Origin: Paraglaciecola marina
Lineage (GTDB): Bacteria; Pseudomonadota; Gammaproteobacteria; Enterobacterales; Alteromonadaceae
Direction of reading: 5' to 3'
Assembly: GCF_004360155.1 (NCBI RefSeq)
Contig: NZ_SAIS01000001.1
Location: 496,001-560,000 of the forward strand
DNA: 64,000 nucleotides
Shown: one piece after another, positions 18,905 to 27,090 of the stretch
How positions within the stretch are numbered: the stretch's first letter is position 1
Layout of the letters: each line of letters opens with the position of its first letter
The notes under the pieces: generated by a model
Database searches by the model: none
Told to the model about the DNA's origin: nothing
What the model saw: the letters and a program-made list of their open reading frames with translations, nothing else
Translations under genes and position numbers: made by a program

Positions 18905-19981
18905 ATGTTAAGCATTTTTGAACGTTGGTATAAACGCAAGTTTTCCGATCCAGATTCAGTCATGTTACTCATGCTACTAATAATAACATCTTTGTTGTTA
19001 GCTGTGTGGGGAGGCATTTTAATGCCTGTAATTGTGGCTGCGGTGATAGCCTATTTATTAGATTGGCCAGTGACTCAATTAGAAAAACTGGGGTTATCTA
19101 GAAGTTACGTGACTGTTTTAGTTTTGTTTGGTTTTTTAAGTATATCAATATTAGCTTTTATAGGCATTGTGCCTGTAGTTACGCAACAAAGTATTAATCT
19201 AATAACAGAAATGCCTCAGATTTGGGAAGAGGGGCAAACCTGGTTATTAGAATTGCCAAAAACATATCCAGATTTTGTAGAAACCTCTCATATTCAAAAT
19301 ATGCTAGTAGGCGTGAATGAAAAGATAGTCTCTTTAGGTGAGCAGTTTCTCTCTGCGTCATTTAGTTCTTTAGGGGGATTAGGTGCGTTATTAATATATG
19401 TGATCCTAGTACCATTAATGGTGTTCTTTATGCTAAAAGATAAAGTCATTTTGTTAGGCAATGTTTCTTCATTGTTGCCCGCAGAGCGCCGCTTGATAAA
19501 ACAAGTTGGTACCGAAATGAATTCGCAAATTGCCAATTACATTCGAGGTAAGGTTATTGAAATTGTGATTGTTGGGACAGTTTCAGCAGTTACTTTTGCA
19601 TTTATGGACTTGCGATATGCGCTGTTATTAGGGGTTTTGGTTGGGTTTTCGGTATTGATCCCTTATATCGGTGCTGCTGTAGTCACTATACCCGTTGCCA
19701 TAGTGGCACTGTTTCAATGGGGGCTGACCCCAGACTTTTGGTACTTGATGATCGCATATAGCATTATTCAAGCATTAGACGGAAACGCATTGGTGCCTAT
19801 ATTGTTTTCGGAAGCAGTAAGTTTGCACCCTGTATATATAATCATCGCAGTGCTGTTTTTTGGCGGTTTGTGGGGATTTTGGGGAGTGTTTTTTGCTATC
19901 CCATTGGCAACATTAGTAAAAGCAGTAAGCACTGCTTGGTCTAGTCCCAAAATATACAACAAAAATATGGAAGCCAACTAA
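18905..19981 (+). CDS. perM: AI-2E family transporter / PerM permease
   Basis: 358-residue polytopic inner-membrane protein with about eight hydrophobic segments. It fits the PerM/TqsA family: the N-terminal double segment around LLAVWGGILMPVIVAAVIAY, a periplasmic loop, and the conserved LRYALLLGVLVGFSVLIPYIGA block. Transport function is not established for PerM. Orthologue position beside bepA and bcp matches E. coli. AAGGG precedes the ATG. Its stop codon lies in the loop of its own terminator. Confidence 0.9.
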   Translation: MLSIFERWYKRKFSDPDSVMLLMLLIITSLLLAVWGGILMPVIVAAVIAYLLDWPVTQLEKLGLSRSYVTVLVLFGFLSISILAFIGIVPVVTQQSINLITEMPQIWEEGQTWLLELPKTYPDFVETSHIQNMLVGVNEKIVSLGEQFLSASFSSLGGLGALLIYVILVPLMVFFMLKDKVILLGNVSSLLPAERRLIKQVGTEMNSQIANYIRGKVIEIVIVGTVSAVTFAFMDLRYALLLGVLVGFSVLIPYIGAAVVTIPVAIVALFQWGLTPDFWYLMIAYSIIQALDGNALVPILFSEAVSLHPVYIIIAVLFFGGLWGFWGVFFAIPLATLVKAVSTAWSSPKIYNKNMEAN

Positions 19982-19992
19982 GTTGGCTTTTT
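19971..19992 (+). terminator. Intrinsic terminator overlapping the perM stop codon
   Basis: Stem AAGCCAAC / GTTGGCTT with the three-base loop TAA, followed by Ts. The TAA in the loop is the perM stop codon, so the 5' arm encodes the last residues of PerM. Confidence 0.85.
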
Positions 19993-20021
19993 ACACAACT
20001 AGCGCTACATGCTAGTTGTGT
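19993..20021. terminator. Second, bidirectional hairpin between perM and bcp
   Basis: Perfect 11-bp inverted repeat ACACAACTAGC / GCTAGTTGTGT with a 7-base loop. It has only a short T/A flank, but it is well placed to end the bcp transcript on the minus strand and to back up the perM terminator. Confidence 0.65.
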
Positions 20022-20045
20022 TATTACTTCACTAAATAAGCGTTA

Positions 20046-20510
20046 TTAGCTGTTTAAATAATCAAGCACTACTTCATGATGGTCTTTAGTTTTAAACTTA
20101 TCGAATACATGTTCAATATTGCCACTTTCATCAATCAGAAAAGAGGTTCTTACTACACCCATATTTTCTCTTCCCATGAATTTTTTTAACTGCCATACCT
20201 TGTATGCTTCGCAGACTGCATGGTCTTCATCAGCTAATAGAGTGAAGTTTAATTCTTGCTTGGTAATAAAATTAGTAAGTTTCTTTGGAGTGTCTGGGCT
20301 GATGCCTAATACCACAACGTTTAATGCATCTAACTCAGATTTTGTATCTCGTAGAGCGCAAGCTTGCACGGTGCAGCCTGGAGTTGAAGCGCGAGGATAG
20401 AAATATACCAGTACTTTCTTGCCGCTAAAATCTGTTAGAGAGACGGTTTTATCATCTTGATTTGAAAGTGAAAACTGTGGTGCTGGATCGCCAACTTTAA
20501 GTGTTTGCAT
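20046..20510 (-). CDS. bcp: Thioredoxin-dependent thiol peroxidase (Bcp/PrxQ)
   Basis: Atypical 2-Cys peroxiredoxin that reduces hydrogen peroxide and organic hydroperoxides in the cytosol. 154 residues. The peroxidatic cysteine C46 is in PRASTPGCTVQ and the resolving cysteine C51 lies five residues later, the PrxQ pattern. Placed between perM and gcvR as in E. coli, transcribed with gcvR upstream. Confidence 0.95.
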   Translation of the reverse strand: MQTLKVGDPAPQFSLSNQDDKTVSLTDFSGKKVLVYFYPRASTPGCTVQACALRDTKSELDALNVVVLGISPDTPKKLTNFITKQELNFTLLADEDHAVCEAYKVWQLKKFMGRENMGVVRTSFLIDESGNIEHVFDKFKTKDHHEVVLDYLNS

Positions 20511-20552
20511 TATGGAAGCCCTTAAAAAATATTATTGTTTAAAATATAAAAA

Positions 20553-21089
20553 TTAATGATTTAAGGTAATTGTACCTTGTAAATTATGCTCTGATAACAA
20601 AGCTTGAAAAGACTGTTCAATCATATTTACGTCTAAATCATGTGGAATTGAAATAACCATTTTACATTTCATTTGTTTATTTGATGCGTTGGGCTCGTCT
20701 TCATCATTGACAAATTTTAACCTGAATGCACTTACTGAAATATTATGCTGGTCGAAGAATTGTGTGGCTTGATCAATTAATCCACGGGTTCTAAGACCTG
20801 TCACTACCACATCTGCAATATGTTCCAAATTTTGTTTAGAATGCCCTGTAGTCCGCTTCATAATGGATAACAAGTTATACTTTTGACAGGTTTGTGGTAG
20901 TAAACATTCGGCTTGAGTAATTGCGCTTTGGCTTCCTTCTACAATCATAGTGAGAGAGAAATCTTTACCGTATACGGCTTGTCGGCTATCTAAAATATTG
21001 CATCCAATACTAAACACCGTATCGACTAAGTCGCTTAACACCCCAAGTTGGTTGGCGCCTAAGATGGTGATTATCAATTGTTGACTCAT
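20553..21089 (-). CDS. gcvR: Glycine cleavage system regulator GcvR (double ACT domain)
   Basis: About 178 residues with two ACT-like domains: the first begins LIITILGANQLGVLSDLV, the second around ADVVVTGLRTRGLIDQAT. GcvR binds GcvA and represses glycine-cleavage genes in E. coli. The ATG followed by SQQLIITILG is preferred to an upstream ATG that would add 14 atypical residues. The order gcvR-bcp, divergent from dapA, is the E. coli arrangement. No gcvA is in the window. Confidence 0.88.
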   Translation of the reverse strand: MSQQLIITILGANQLGVLSDLVDTVFSIGCNILDSRQAVYGKDFSLTMIVEGSQSAITQAECLLPQTCQKYNLLSIMKRTTGHSKQNLEHIADVVVTGLRTRGLIDQATQFFDQHNISVSAFRLKFVNDEDEPNASNKQMKCKMVISIPHDLDVNMIEQSFQALLSEHNLQGTITLNH

Positions 21090-21245
21090 TTTTAAGCAAA
21101 TTCCATTGTTTAAATTGGCTATAACATACATGATTTTAGGGAGGTTGATCCAGTTTCCCTTATAAAGTGTGTGTTTAGTTATTCAATGCTTGTTTTTAAT
21201 GGACTAGGTCTTTACCATTAGGCGCTAATTTTTTACGGAGAGACC

Positions 21246-22127
21246 ATGTTTACTGGTAGTTTTGTGGCGCTGATCACGCCTATGTTTGATAATGGTGAAA
21301 TTGATTACCCTTCATTAAAGCATCTTGTTGAGTTTCATATCGAAAATGGTTCCCATGGTATAGTAGCAGTTGGTACCACTGGCGAATCTGCAACTTTACC
21401 TTTCTCTGAGCACATTGAAGTTGTGCGCAAAACGGTGGAATATGCCCAAGGTAAAATTCCTGTGATTGCAGGTAGTGGTGCAAACTCGACTGAGGAAGCC
21501 ATCTTTTTAAGTACGCAAATGGCGGAAACAGGCATTCAAGGTTTTCTAAGTGTGGTGCCTTATTATAATAAGCCGCAACAAAAGGGAATGGTTGCTCACT
21601 TTAAAGCAATTGCTGACTCTACTGATTTACCGGTTTTATTGTATAACGTACCTAGCCGAACTGTGGCTGACATGTTACCTGAAACTGTTGCTGAACTTGC
21701 TTCACACCCTAAAATTGTGGGCCTAAAAGATGCGACCGGCGACATAGGCCGCTTGAAAGAAACCCAAGCTCTTGTCCCAGACGATTTCGTGTTGTTAAGT
21801 GGTGATGACGCAACGGGCTGTGAATTTCTTTCAAATGGTGGCCATGGAGTGATTTCAGTGACCGCAAACATTGCACCAAAACAAATGGCAGATATGTGTA
21901 ATGCTGCCAAAAATAAAGAGTTTGACTTAGCAAAAAAAATCGACAATCAGATTGAAGGTTTACATTCAGCCTTATTTGTTGAACCTAATCCAGTGCTTCC
22001 AAAGTGGGCTTTATACAAAATGGGTAAAACTAATTCAGCTTTTTTACGTTTACCTATGGTTGAGTCGGAACTTGAGAGCCAAAAACATATCGAAGATGTC
22101 ATGCGCAGTTCTGGCGTACTTTCTTAA
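21246..22127 (+). CDS. dapA: 4-hydroxy-tetrahydrodipicolinate synthase
   Basis: Condenses pyruvate with aspartate semialdehyde, the first committed step of lysine and diaminopimelate synthesis. 293 residues. The Schiff-base lysine is K161 (VGLKDATGD), with T44/T45 (GTTGES), Y133 and R138 (LLYNVPSRT) at the same positions as in E. coli. GGAG precedes the ATG. bamC follows after nine bases, as in E. coli, so they form an operon. No lysine riboswitch was recognised upstream. Confidence 0.97.
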   Translation: MFTGSFVALITPMFDNGEIDYPSLKHLVEFHIENGSHGIVAVGTTGESATLPFSEHIEVVRKTVEYAQGKIPVIAGSGANSTEEAIFLSTQMAETGIQGFLSVVPYYNKPQQKGMVAHFKAIADSTDLPVLLYNVPSRTVADMLPETVAELASHPKIVGLKDATGDIGRLKETQALVPDDFVLLSGDDATGCEFLSNGGHGVISVTANIAPKQMADMCNAAKNKEFDLAKKIDNQIEGLHSALFVEPNPVLPKWALYKMGKTNSAFLRLPMVESELESQKHIEDVMRSSGVLS

Positions 22128-22136
22128 GGAGAATGC

Positions 22137-23243
22137 ATGACCTATAAGTATCAAGTAACAGGTGTTGCTCTAGTAAGTTTACTAGCGGCCTGTAGTTCAG
22201 TTGAAGAACGAGAGTTAGCTAGTGGAAGCTTTGAATATACCCAAGAAACACCGGGGCAACGTATTAATATCCCTGAAGGGATTGATTCTCCAAAATTTAG
22301 TGAGAGTTATAAGTTACCAGAATTAGGTGCTGCCGCACCGACAGATACTTTGGGAAAAGAGCTAAGTGTTTTGTCTCCATCGTTAGTGTTGCCTGTTGTA
22401 GCTGGCTCACATATTGATGAAGGTTCAAGAGTTGCTAGAGTATGGTTTGATCAAATGGATGATGATGAACCATTAGAAGTCTCTATTTGGAATCAGCTTA
22501 TTAGTTTTGTTGAAGAGCAGGGCTATGGTATACAAGAATTAGACAAAGAAAATTTGCGCCTAGTAACAGATTGGATTGTTTATGATGCAAGTTTGGAGAA
22601 CAGTTGGTATACCATTTACGGTTCAGAGCGCGTTGTAAGTAAACGTTTTGAATTTAAAATCGATAAAAAGCCACATGGTAGAACGGCTTCGTTAAGTGCT
22701 AACTTAGTGGCTTATAAAGAAAAGTTAACCCCTGAAAGTCCTGAAATTTTGGTCCCCAAAGATCAAAGACGATTTGAAGTTAATGTTTTGAATGAAGTGG
22801 TAGCACATTATGAATTCAATACTCGAGTTCAATCTGTTAAACGTTTCCGTCAAATTCGCCAAGGGTTACAAACAGAGCTAGGTTTTGATGCTGATGGTGA
22901 ACCAGCATTTATAGTAGATGCAGATTATGACATAGCTTGGCCTCGACTGTTGTTAGTACTTAAGAAGCTTGGCTTTGATGTAAAAGATCTCGATAAATCA
23001 AGTGGTATGCTCTTCACTAGTTACAGTGATGGGGAAGGTTCTTGGTGGAGTAATATTTGGTCTAGTGAAAGTGGTGAGCTACCTCTTGACGAAGACGAAT
23101 ATAGAATTAAAGTGTTAGATATTGGAAATAAAACATCCATTACGTTTATGGATGAAGAAAGCCAACCATTTGCTGTAAACAAACTGACAGATCTGTTTCA
23201 ACCTTTCTCTGAAAACATGTCTGATGATAATTTAGATATTTAA
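22137..23243 (+). CDS. bamC: Outer-membrane assembly lipoprotein BamC
   Basis: Accessory lipoprotein of the BAM complex, which inserts beta-barrel proteins into the outer membrane. 368 residues. The lipobox LLAAC gives lipidation at C19, followed by the unstructured N-terminal stretch known to bind BamD and two helix-grip domains. Strong AAGGAG ribosome-binding site; directly downstream of dapA. A repeat-like stem (CCAAC...GTTGG with CTAA/TTAG inside) follows the gene at 23252-23284, but without a T-run. Confidence 0.92.
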   Translation: MTYKYQVTGVALVSLLAACSSVEERELASGSFEYTQETPGQRINIPEGIDSPKFSESYKLPELGAAAPTDTLGKELSVLSPSLVLPVVAGSHIDEGSRVARVWFDQMDDDEPLEVSIWNQLISFVEEQGYGIQELDKENLRLVTDWIVYDASLENSWYTIYGSERVVSKRFEFKIDKKPHGRTASLSANLVAYKEKLTPESPEILVPKDQRRFEVNVLNEVVAHYEFNTRVQSVKRFRQIRQGLQTELGFDADGEPAFIVDADYDIAWPRLLLVLKKLGFDVKDLDKSSGMLFTSYSDGEGSWWSNIWSSESGELPLDEDEYRIKVLDIGNKTSITFMDEESQPFAVNKLTDLFQPFSENMSDDNLDI

Positions 23244-23348
23244 AATATCGCCAACCTAATACTTAATTTTTAGGTGTTGGGTTGGCAACTATCAACTAGT
23301 GCTCTCTAGTTGCTTCTTTTGTTTTTGACCTTGTGGAGTTGACCTTAA

Positions 23349-24449
23349 ATGTCGATTGCAGACTCAATTTTATCAGTAAACGATGACCTACCAATACGTA
23401 CTCATTTGCCCGTTCATAGCGGAAAAGTTCGCTCGGTTTATTGGTTAACCGAACAAGACAGCTGCCGTTTAATAAAAGAACATAACTATCCTGTTCCAAG
23501 TGATACACCACTGGCAATTATGGTTATCAGTGACCGTATTTCTGCGTTCGATTGTATTTGGCATGGTGAACAAGGAATGCAAGGTGTGCCTGGCAAAGGA
23601 GCAGCCTTGAATGCTATCTCAAATCATTGGTTTAGGTTATTTAAAGAGCAAGGTTTAGCAGATAGTCATATATTAGATATTCCCCATCCTTTTGTGTGGA
23701 TAGTACAAAAAGCTAAACCTGTGATGATAGAAGCAATATGTCGCCAGTATATAACGGGTTCTATGTGGCGTGCTTATGAAAAGGGCGAAAGAGATTTTTG
23801 TGGTATTAAATTAGAAGAAGGCTTAACCCAAGATAGTAAGCTATCAAAGTTATTAATGACCCCTTCTACAAAAGGAGTATTAAAAGGGGTTGATGGAGTA
23901 CCAGAAGCCGATGATGTGAATATCACTCGTCAGAATATTCAAGATAATTACGCTGCCTTCCACTTTGTACAAGAGCAAGACATTACATTATATGAGAAGC
24001 TGCTAACCGAAGGTTTTAATGTAATTAGTGATGCTTTAGAGAATATTGGTCAAATATTTGTCGATACTAAATTTGAATTTGGATATGTAAAAGACTTAGA
24101 AGGTAACGACAAGCTGATTTATATGGATGAAGTAGGGACTCCCGACTCATCACGTATTTGGGATGCAGATAAGTATCAACAAGGAAAAGTAGAGGAGAAC
24201 TCTAAAGAAGGCTTTAGACAGTTACTACTTAACTATTTCCCAGATCCTGATATTTTGTTAAACAAAAATAGAATGCCTGAACGTGAAGCTTTAGCTCGTG
24301 ATAACGCGCTTCCTGTAGAAGTACTCATGCAAGTATCAAACACCTATATGGATATTGCTGAAAAGATTACTGGAGAAACTTTAGCATTAAGTTCAGACCC
24401 TCGAGCAGAAATTATTAAGATATTAAAAGAGCAATATCAACTGATTTAA
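23349..24449 (+). CDS. purC: SAICAR synthetase (long form)
   Basis: Ligates aspartate to CAIR, step 8 of purine synthesis. 366 residues, clearly longer than E. coli PurC (237); this long form is the one seen in Vibrio- and Shewanella-type gammaproteobacteria. Visible motifs are [11 protein letters not shown] near the N-terminus (ATP-binding loop), [13 protein letters not shown] and [19 protein letters not shown] lies about ten bases before the ATG. Gene order dapA-bamC-purC is conserved with E. coli. Confidence 0.95.
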   Translation: MSIADSILSVNDDLPIRTHLPVHSGKVRSVYWLTEQDSCRLIKEHNYPVPSDTPLAIMVISDRISAFDCIWHGEQGMQGVPGKGAALNAISNHWFRLFKEQGLADSHILDIPHPFVWIVQKAKPVMIEAICRQYITGSMWRAYEKGERDFCGIKLEEGLTQDSKLSKLLMTPSTKGVLKGVDGVPEADDVNITRQNIQDNYAAFHFVQEQDITLYEKLLTEGFNVISDALENIGQIFVDTKFEFGYVKDLEGNDKLIYMDEVGTPDSSRIWDADKYQQGKVEENSKEGFRQLLLNYFPDPDILLNKNRMPEREALARDNALPVEVLMQVSNTYMDIAEKITGETLALSSDPRAEIIKILKEQYQLI

Positions 24450-24485
24450 TTAAACGGTATTGTATTTGTATAAAGTAACTAGCGC

Positions 24486-24513
24486 ACTAGCAGCGTAAAT
24501 TTACGCAGCTAGT
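24486..24513. repeat. Near-perfect 28-bp palindrome between purC and eamA
   Basis: The halves ACTAGCAGCGTAAA and TTTACGCAGCTAGT are inverted copies with a single A/A mismatch. There is no loop and no T-run. It sits between two convergent genes and may end transcripts as a hairpin or bind a dimeric protein. Confidence 0.7.
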
Positions 24514-24642
24514 ATATGACTTCTTAGATGTTCTGTATTTTCTGTTGTCGATGAGTGACTGAGGCTACTGATTACAAATCATAACTGCGATTAATTAGTG
24601 TTTTTTTTGAATTAAATTTTATTCACCAAAGACCAATTGTTC

Positions 24643-25554
24643 CTAATTCTGTTTAACTATTTTACGTTTAGAGTTTAATAAGTTTTTAAGTTTTAAACCG
24701 AATATATTTGTTAAAAGCCCCAGCAGTACTAACGTTATCCCAAGCCATTGAGGAGTGGTTATTTCTTCGCTAAGGAGTACAGAAGCAGCTGTTAAGCCAA
24801 CGAGTGGCACACCAAGTGTGAGAGGGGCAATTTGTGCTGCTGGATAACGCCCTAACAAATACCCCCAAAGCCCATATCCCATAATGGTTGCAACAGCGGC
24901 CAAATAAACTAATGCCCACCAAGATTGCATACTAAAATTAGTTAATGTTTGATAAATAACTTCTGGACCTTCAAAAAAGTAACTAAAAATAAAGAAAGGA
25001 ATAGGGGGGATCCACGCGCTCCAGATAACCAAGTTTACATTTGATGTGTAACCTTTTTGGCTAATTTTTCTGGCACTAATATTACCTAAAGCCCAACCTG
25101 CAGCACCTGCTAAGGTGAGAGCAAAACCTATGGCTGTCATGTTTTGGTTATCTTGGCTAATGGCGATCAATGATAAGCCTAAAGCCGCAATAATCAGTGC
25201 TAGGATTTGATGTGATTTAATGTTTTCGTGTAATAGAAAACTGGCAAAAATTAAGGTAAATAATGCTTGAGATTGAAGTACTAAAGACGCTAAGCCTGCT
25301 GGCATGCCAAAAGCAAGCGCTGAAAATAAAAATGCAAACTGTAAAAAGCTGATGGGGATAGCATAAGCAAACCACCAACGAATAGGTGTGTTAGGGCGTT
25401 TGAAAAATAATGAGCCAACAGCAGCCACAAGTAAAAAACGTAACCCCCCCATTAATAGTGGTGGCATGCCTTCTAGTCCCCAAGCGATGACAACAAAGTT
25501 TACGCCCCAAACTACTATTATAAAGACGGCAAGAAGTAAGTCTTTAGGTGTCAT
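24643..25554 (-). CDS. eamA: EamA-type O-acetylserine/cysteine exporter
   Basis: 303-residue inner-membrane protein with ten hydrophobic segments in two EamA repeats. Many stretches agree with E. coli EamA/YdeD, such as VVVWGVNFVVI, FGMPAGLASLVLQSQA and MGYGLWGYLLGRY. E. coli EamA exports cysteine-pathway metabolites, so this function is likely but still inferred. AAGGA precedes the ATG. Single gene between purC and the nrd operon. Confidence 0.85.
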   Translation of the reverse strand: MTPKDLLLAVFIIVVWGVNFVVIAWGLEGMPPLLMGGLRFLLVAAVGSLFFKRPNTPIRWWFAYAIPISFLQFAFLFSALAFGMPAGLASLVLQSQALFTLIFASFLLHENIKSHQILALIIAALGLSLIAISQDNQNMTAIGFALTLAGAAGWALGNISARKISQKGYTSNVNLVIWSAWIPPIPFFIFSYFFEGPEVIYQTLTNFSMQSWWALVYLAAVATIMGYGLWGYLLGRYPAAQIAPLTLGVPLVGLTAASVLLSEEITTPQWLGITLVLLGLLTNIFGLKLKNLLNSKRKIVKQN

Positions 25555-25624
25555 TGTGTGTCCTTAAATATTAGGCTTGCGACATTATGTATGTCTTGTA
25601 AGCCGCTACTGTGAATTTTAGGAC

Positions 25625-25894
25625 TTAGTCGATTTCAATTTCAATTGAGCTTAAAGGAAAACAACAGCAGGGTAGAATTTCGTTGTCATCAATAAAAGCT
25701 AGCGGATCTGTTTTATATTCAACTTCACCTTTAAGTAATTTAGTTCTACAAGCCCCACAGTACCCTTCACGACAATGATATTGAATCTCAATGTTATGCA
25801 CTTCTATGGTTTCTAACAAGCTCTTGTTTGGCTGATGTTGAACGGTTTTATGGTGTTTAATATCCACCATAAAACTGCTTGTATTTTTACTCAT
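25625..25894 (-). CDS. yfaE: [2Fe-2S] ferredoxin YfaE of class Ia ribonucleotide reductase
   Basis: 89 residues with the plant-type ferredoxin cysteines C41, C46, C49 (CREGYCGAC) and a fourth in the run CCC at 76-78. YfaE maintains the diferric-tyrosyl radical cofactor of NrdB in E. coli. It directly follows the nrdB stop codon with no spacer, so it is the last gene of nrdA-nrdB-yfaE. Confidence 0.93.
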   Translation of the reverse strand: MSKNTSSFMVDIKHHKTVQHQPNKSLLETIEVHNIEIQYHCREGYCGACRTKLLKGEVEYKTDPLAFIDDNEILPCCCFPLSSIEIEID

Positions 25895-27025
25895 TTATAA
25901 ATCAAAATCACCAAAATCATCTGCACTTACTTCAGAGTCAATTTGACCCACTAAGTAAGAGCTGATCTCAGATTCTTGTGGAGCAACTTGTACATTATCT
26001 GAACTTAAGTAATTGTTCATCCAAGGTAACGGGTTACTTTTTACATCAAATGGTTGCCCTAGGCCTATAGCCGACATTCTATGGTTGGCAATAAACTCAA
26101 CGTATTGACATAAAATTTCTTTGTTCAAGCCAATCATAGAGCCATGTTGAAACAAAAATGCAGCCCATTCTTTTTCTTGCTCAACAGCGTTAAGGAATAT
26201 TTCCGTGGCTTCTTCTTTACACTCTTCTGCTATTTCAGCCATTTCTGGATCATCTTTGCCTTTTGCCCATAAATTTATAACGTGCTGGGTAGAGGTAAGG
26301 TGTAAGTTTTCATCTCTTGCAATTAAGCGAATGATTTTAGAGTTGCCTTCCATTAGCTCTCTTTCTGCAAACGCAAAAGTACAAGCAAAAGAAACATAAA
26401 AGCGAATAGCTTCTAGGGCATTAACTGAGTTCATGCACAGGTATAACTTTTTCTTTAATTCACGCATGGTAATCGTATGCGTAACACCTTTGACTGTATG
26501 AACTCCTTCACCTAGAGTTTGCCAAAGCTGGGTAGCAAAAATTAGGTCGTCATAATACTTTGAAATATCTGCAGCCCGCTTTTTAATCTCTTCGTTCTCG
26601 ACTATATCGTTGAATATACTACTTGGGTCACCAAAAAGGTTACGCAAAATATGAGTATAAGAACGTGAGTGAATCGTTTCAAAAAACGACCAGGTTTCTA
26701 CCCAAGTTTCTAATTCAGGGATAGAAATAATCGGTAAAAAGGCAATGTTTGGGCTTCTACCTTGTATGGAATCAAGTAGCGTTTGATATTTTAAATTAGA
26801 AATAAAAATGTGCTTTTCTGAGTCACTTAACTTTTGGAAATCAACTCTATCTTTACTCACGTCAACTTCTTCAGGGCGCCAAAAGAAGCTTATTTGCTTT
26901 TCTATCAACTTTTCAAAAATTTGATGTTTTTGTTGATCATAACGGGCCACGTTGACTGGGTTACCGAAAAACATTGGCTCTGTTAGTGGATTATTATTAA
27001 TTTGATTAAAAGTTGTATATTTCAT
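25895..27025 (-). CDS. nrdB: Ribonucleoside-diphosphate reductase subunit beta, class Ia
   Basis: Houses the diiron-tyrosyl radical that is passed to NrdA. The ATG giving MKYTTFNQ yields 376 residues, exactly the E. coli length; an upstream TTG would add nine unmatched residues. The radical tyrosine is in [11 protein letters not shown]. Iron ligands are carried by helices around PEELETW-like, [11 protein letters not shown] and [13 protein letters not shown]. The extreme C-terminus ([16 protein letters not shown]) is the NrdA-docking tail. A terminator-like hairpin separates it from nrdA. Confidence 0.96.
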   Translation of the reverse strand: MKYTTFNQINNNPLTEPMFFGNPVNVARYDQQKHQIFEKLIEKQISFFWRPEEVDVSKDRVDFQKLSDSEKHIFISNLKYQTLLDSIQGRSPNIAFLPIISIPELETWVETWSFFETIHSRSYTHILRNLFGDPSSIFNDIVENEEIKKRAADISKYYDDLIFATQLWQTLGEGVHTVKGVTHTITMRELKKKLYLCMNSVNALEAIRFYVSFACTFAFAERELMEGNSKIIRLIARDENLHLTSTQHVINLWAKGKDDPEMAEIAEECKEEATEIFLNAVEQEKEWAAFLFQHGSMIGLNKEILCQYVEFIANHRMSAIGLGQPFDVKSNPLPWMNNYLSSDNVQVAPQESEISSYLVGQIDSEVSADDFGDFDL

Positions 27026-27061
27026 TAAGTCTTGTTGCCATTTATTATTCAAACTACTCAG

Positions 27062-27082
27062 AAAAAAGCTGCCGAGGCAGCT
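27062..27082 (-). terminator. Terminator-like hairpin between nrdA and nrdB
   Basis: On the minus strand AGCTGCC / GGCAGCT is followed immediately by TTTTTT, eight bases after the nrdA stop and inside the operon. It looks like an attenuating terminator or a 3' stabilising/processing hairpin. Confidence 0.8.
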
Positions 27083-27090
27083 AATCGAAT

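Noticed and set aside
21132-21245. Lysine riboswitch before dapA
   Set aside because: The gap to gcvR is far too short for the aptamer and shows none of its conserved parts.
23252-23284. Terminator or attenuator between bamC and purC
   Set aside because: A bulged CCAACCTAA / TTAGGTGTTGG stem exists, but no T-run follows; not strong enough to annotate separately.
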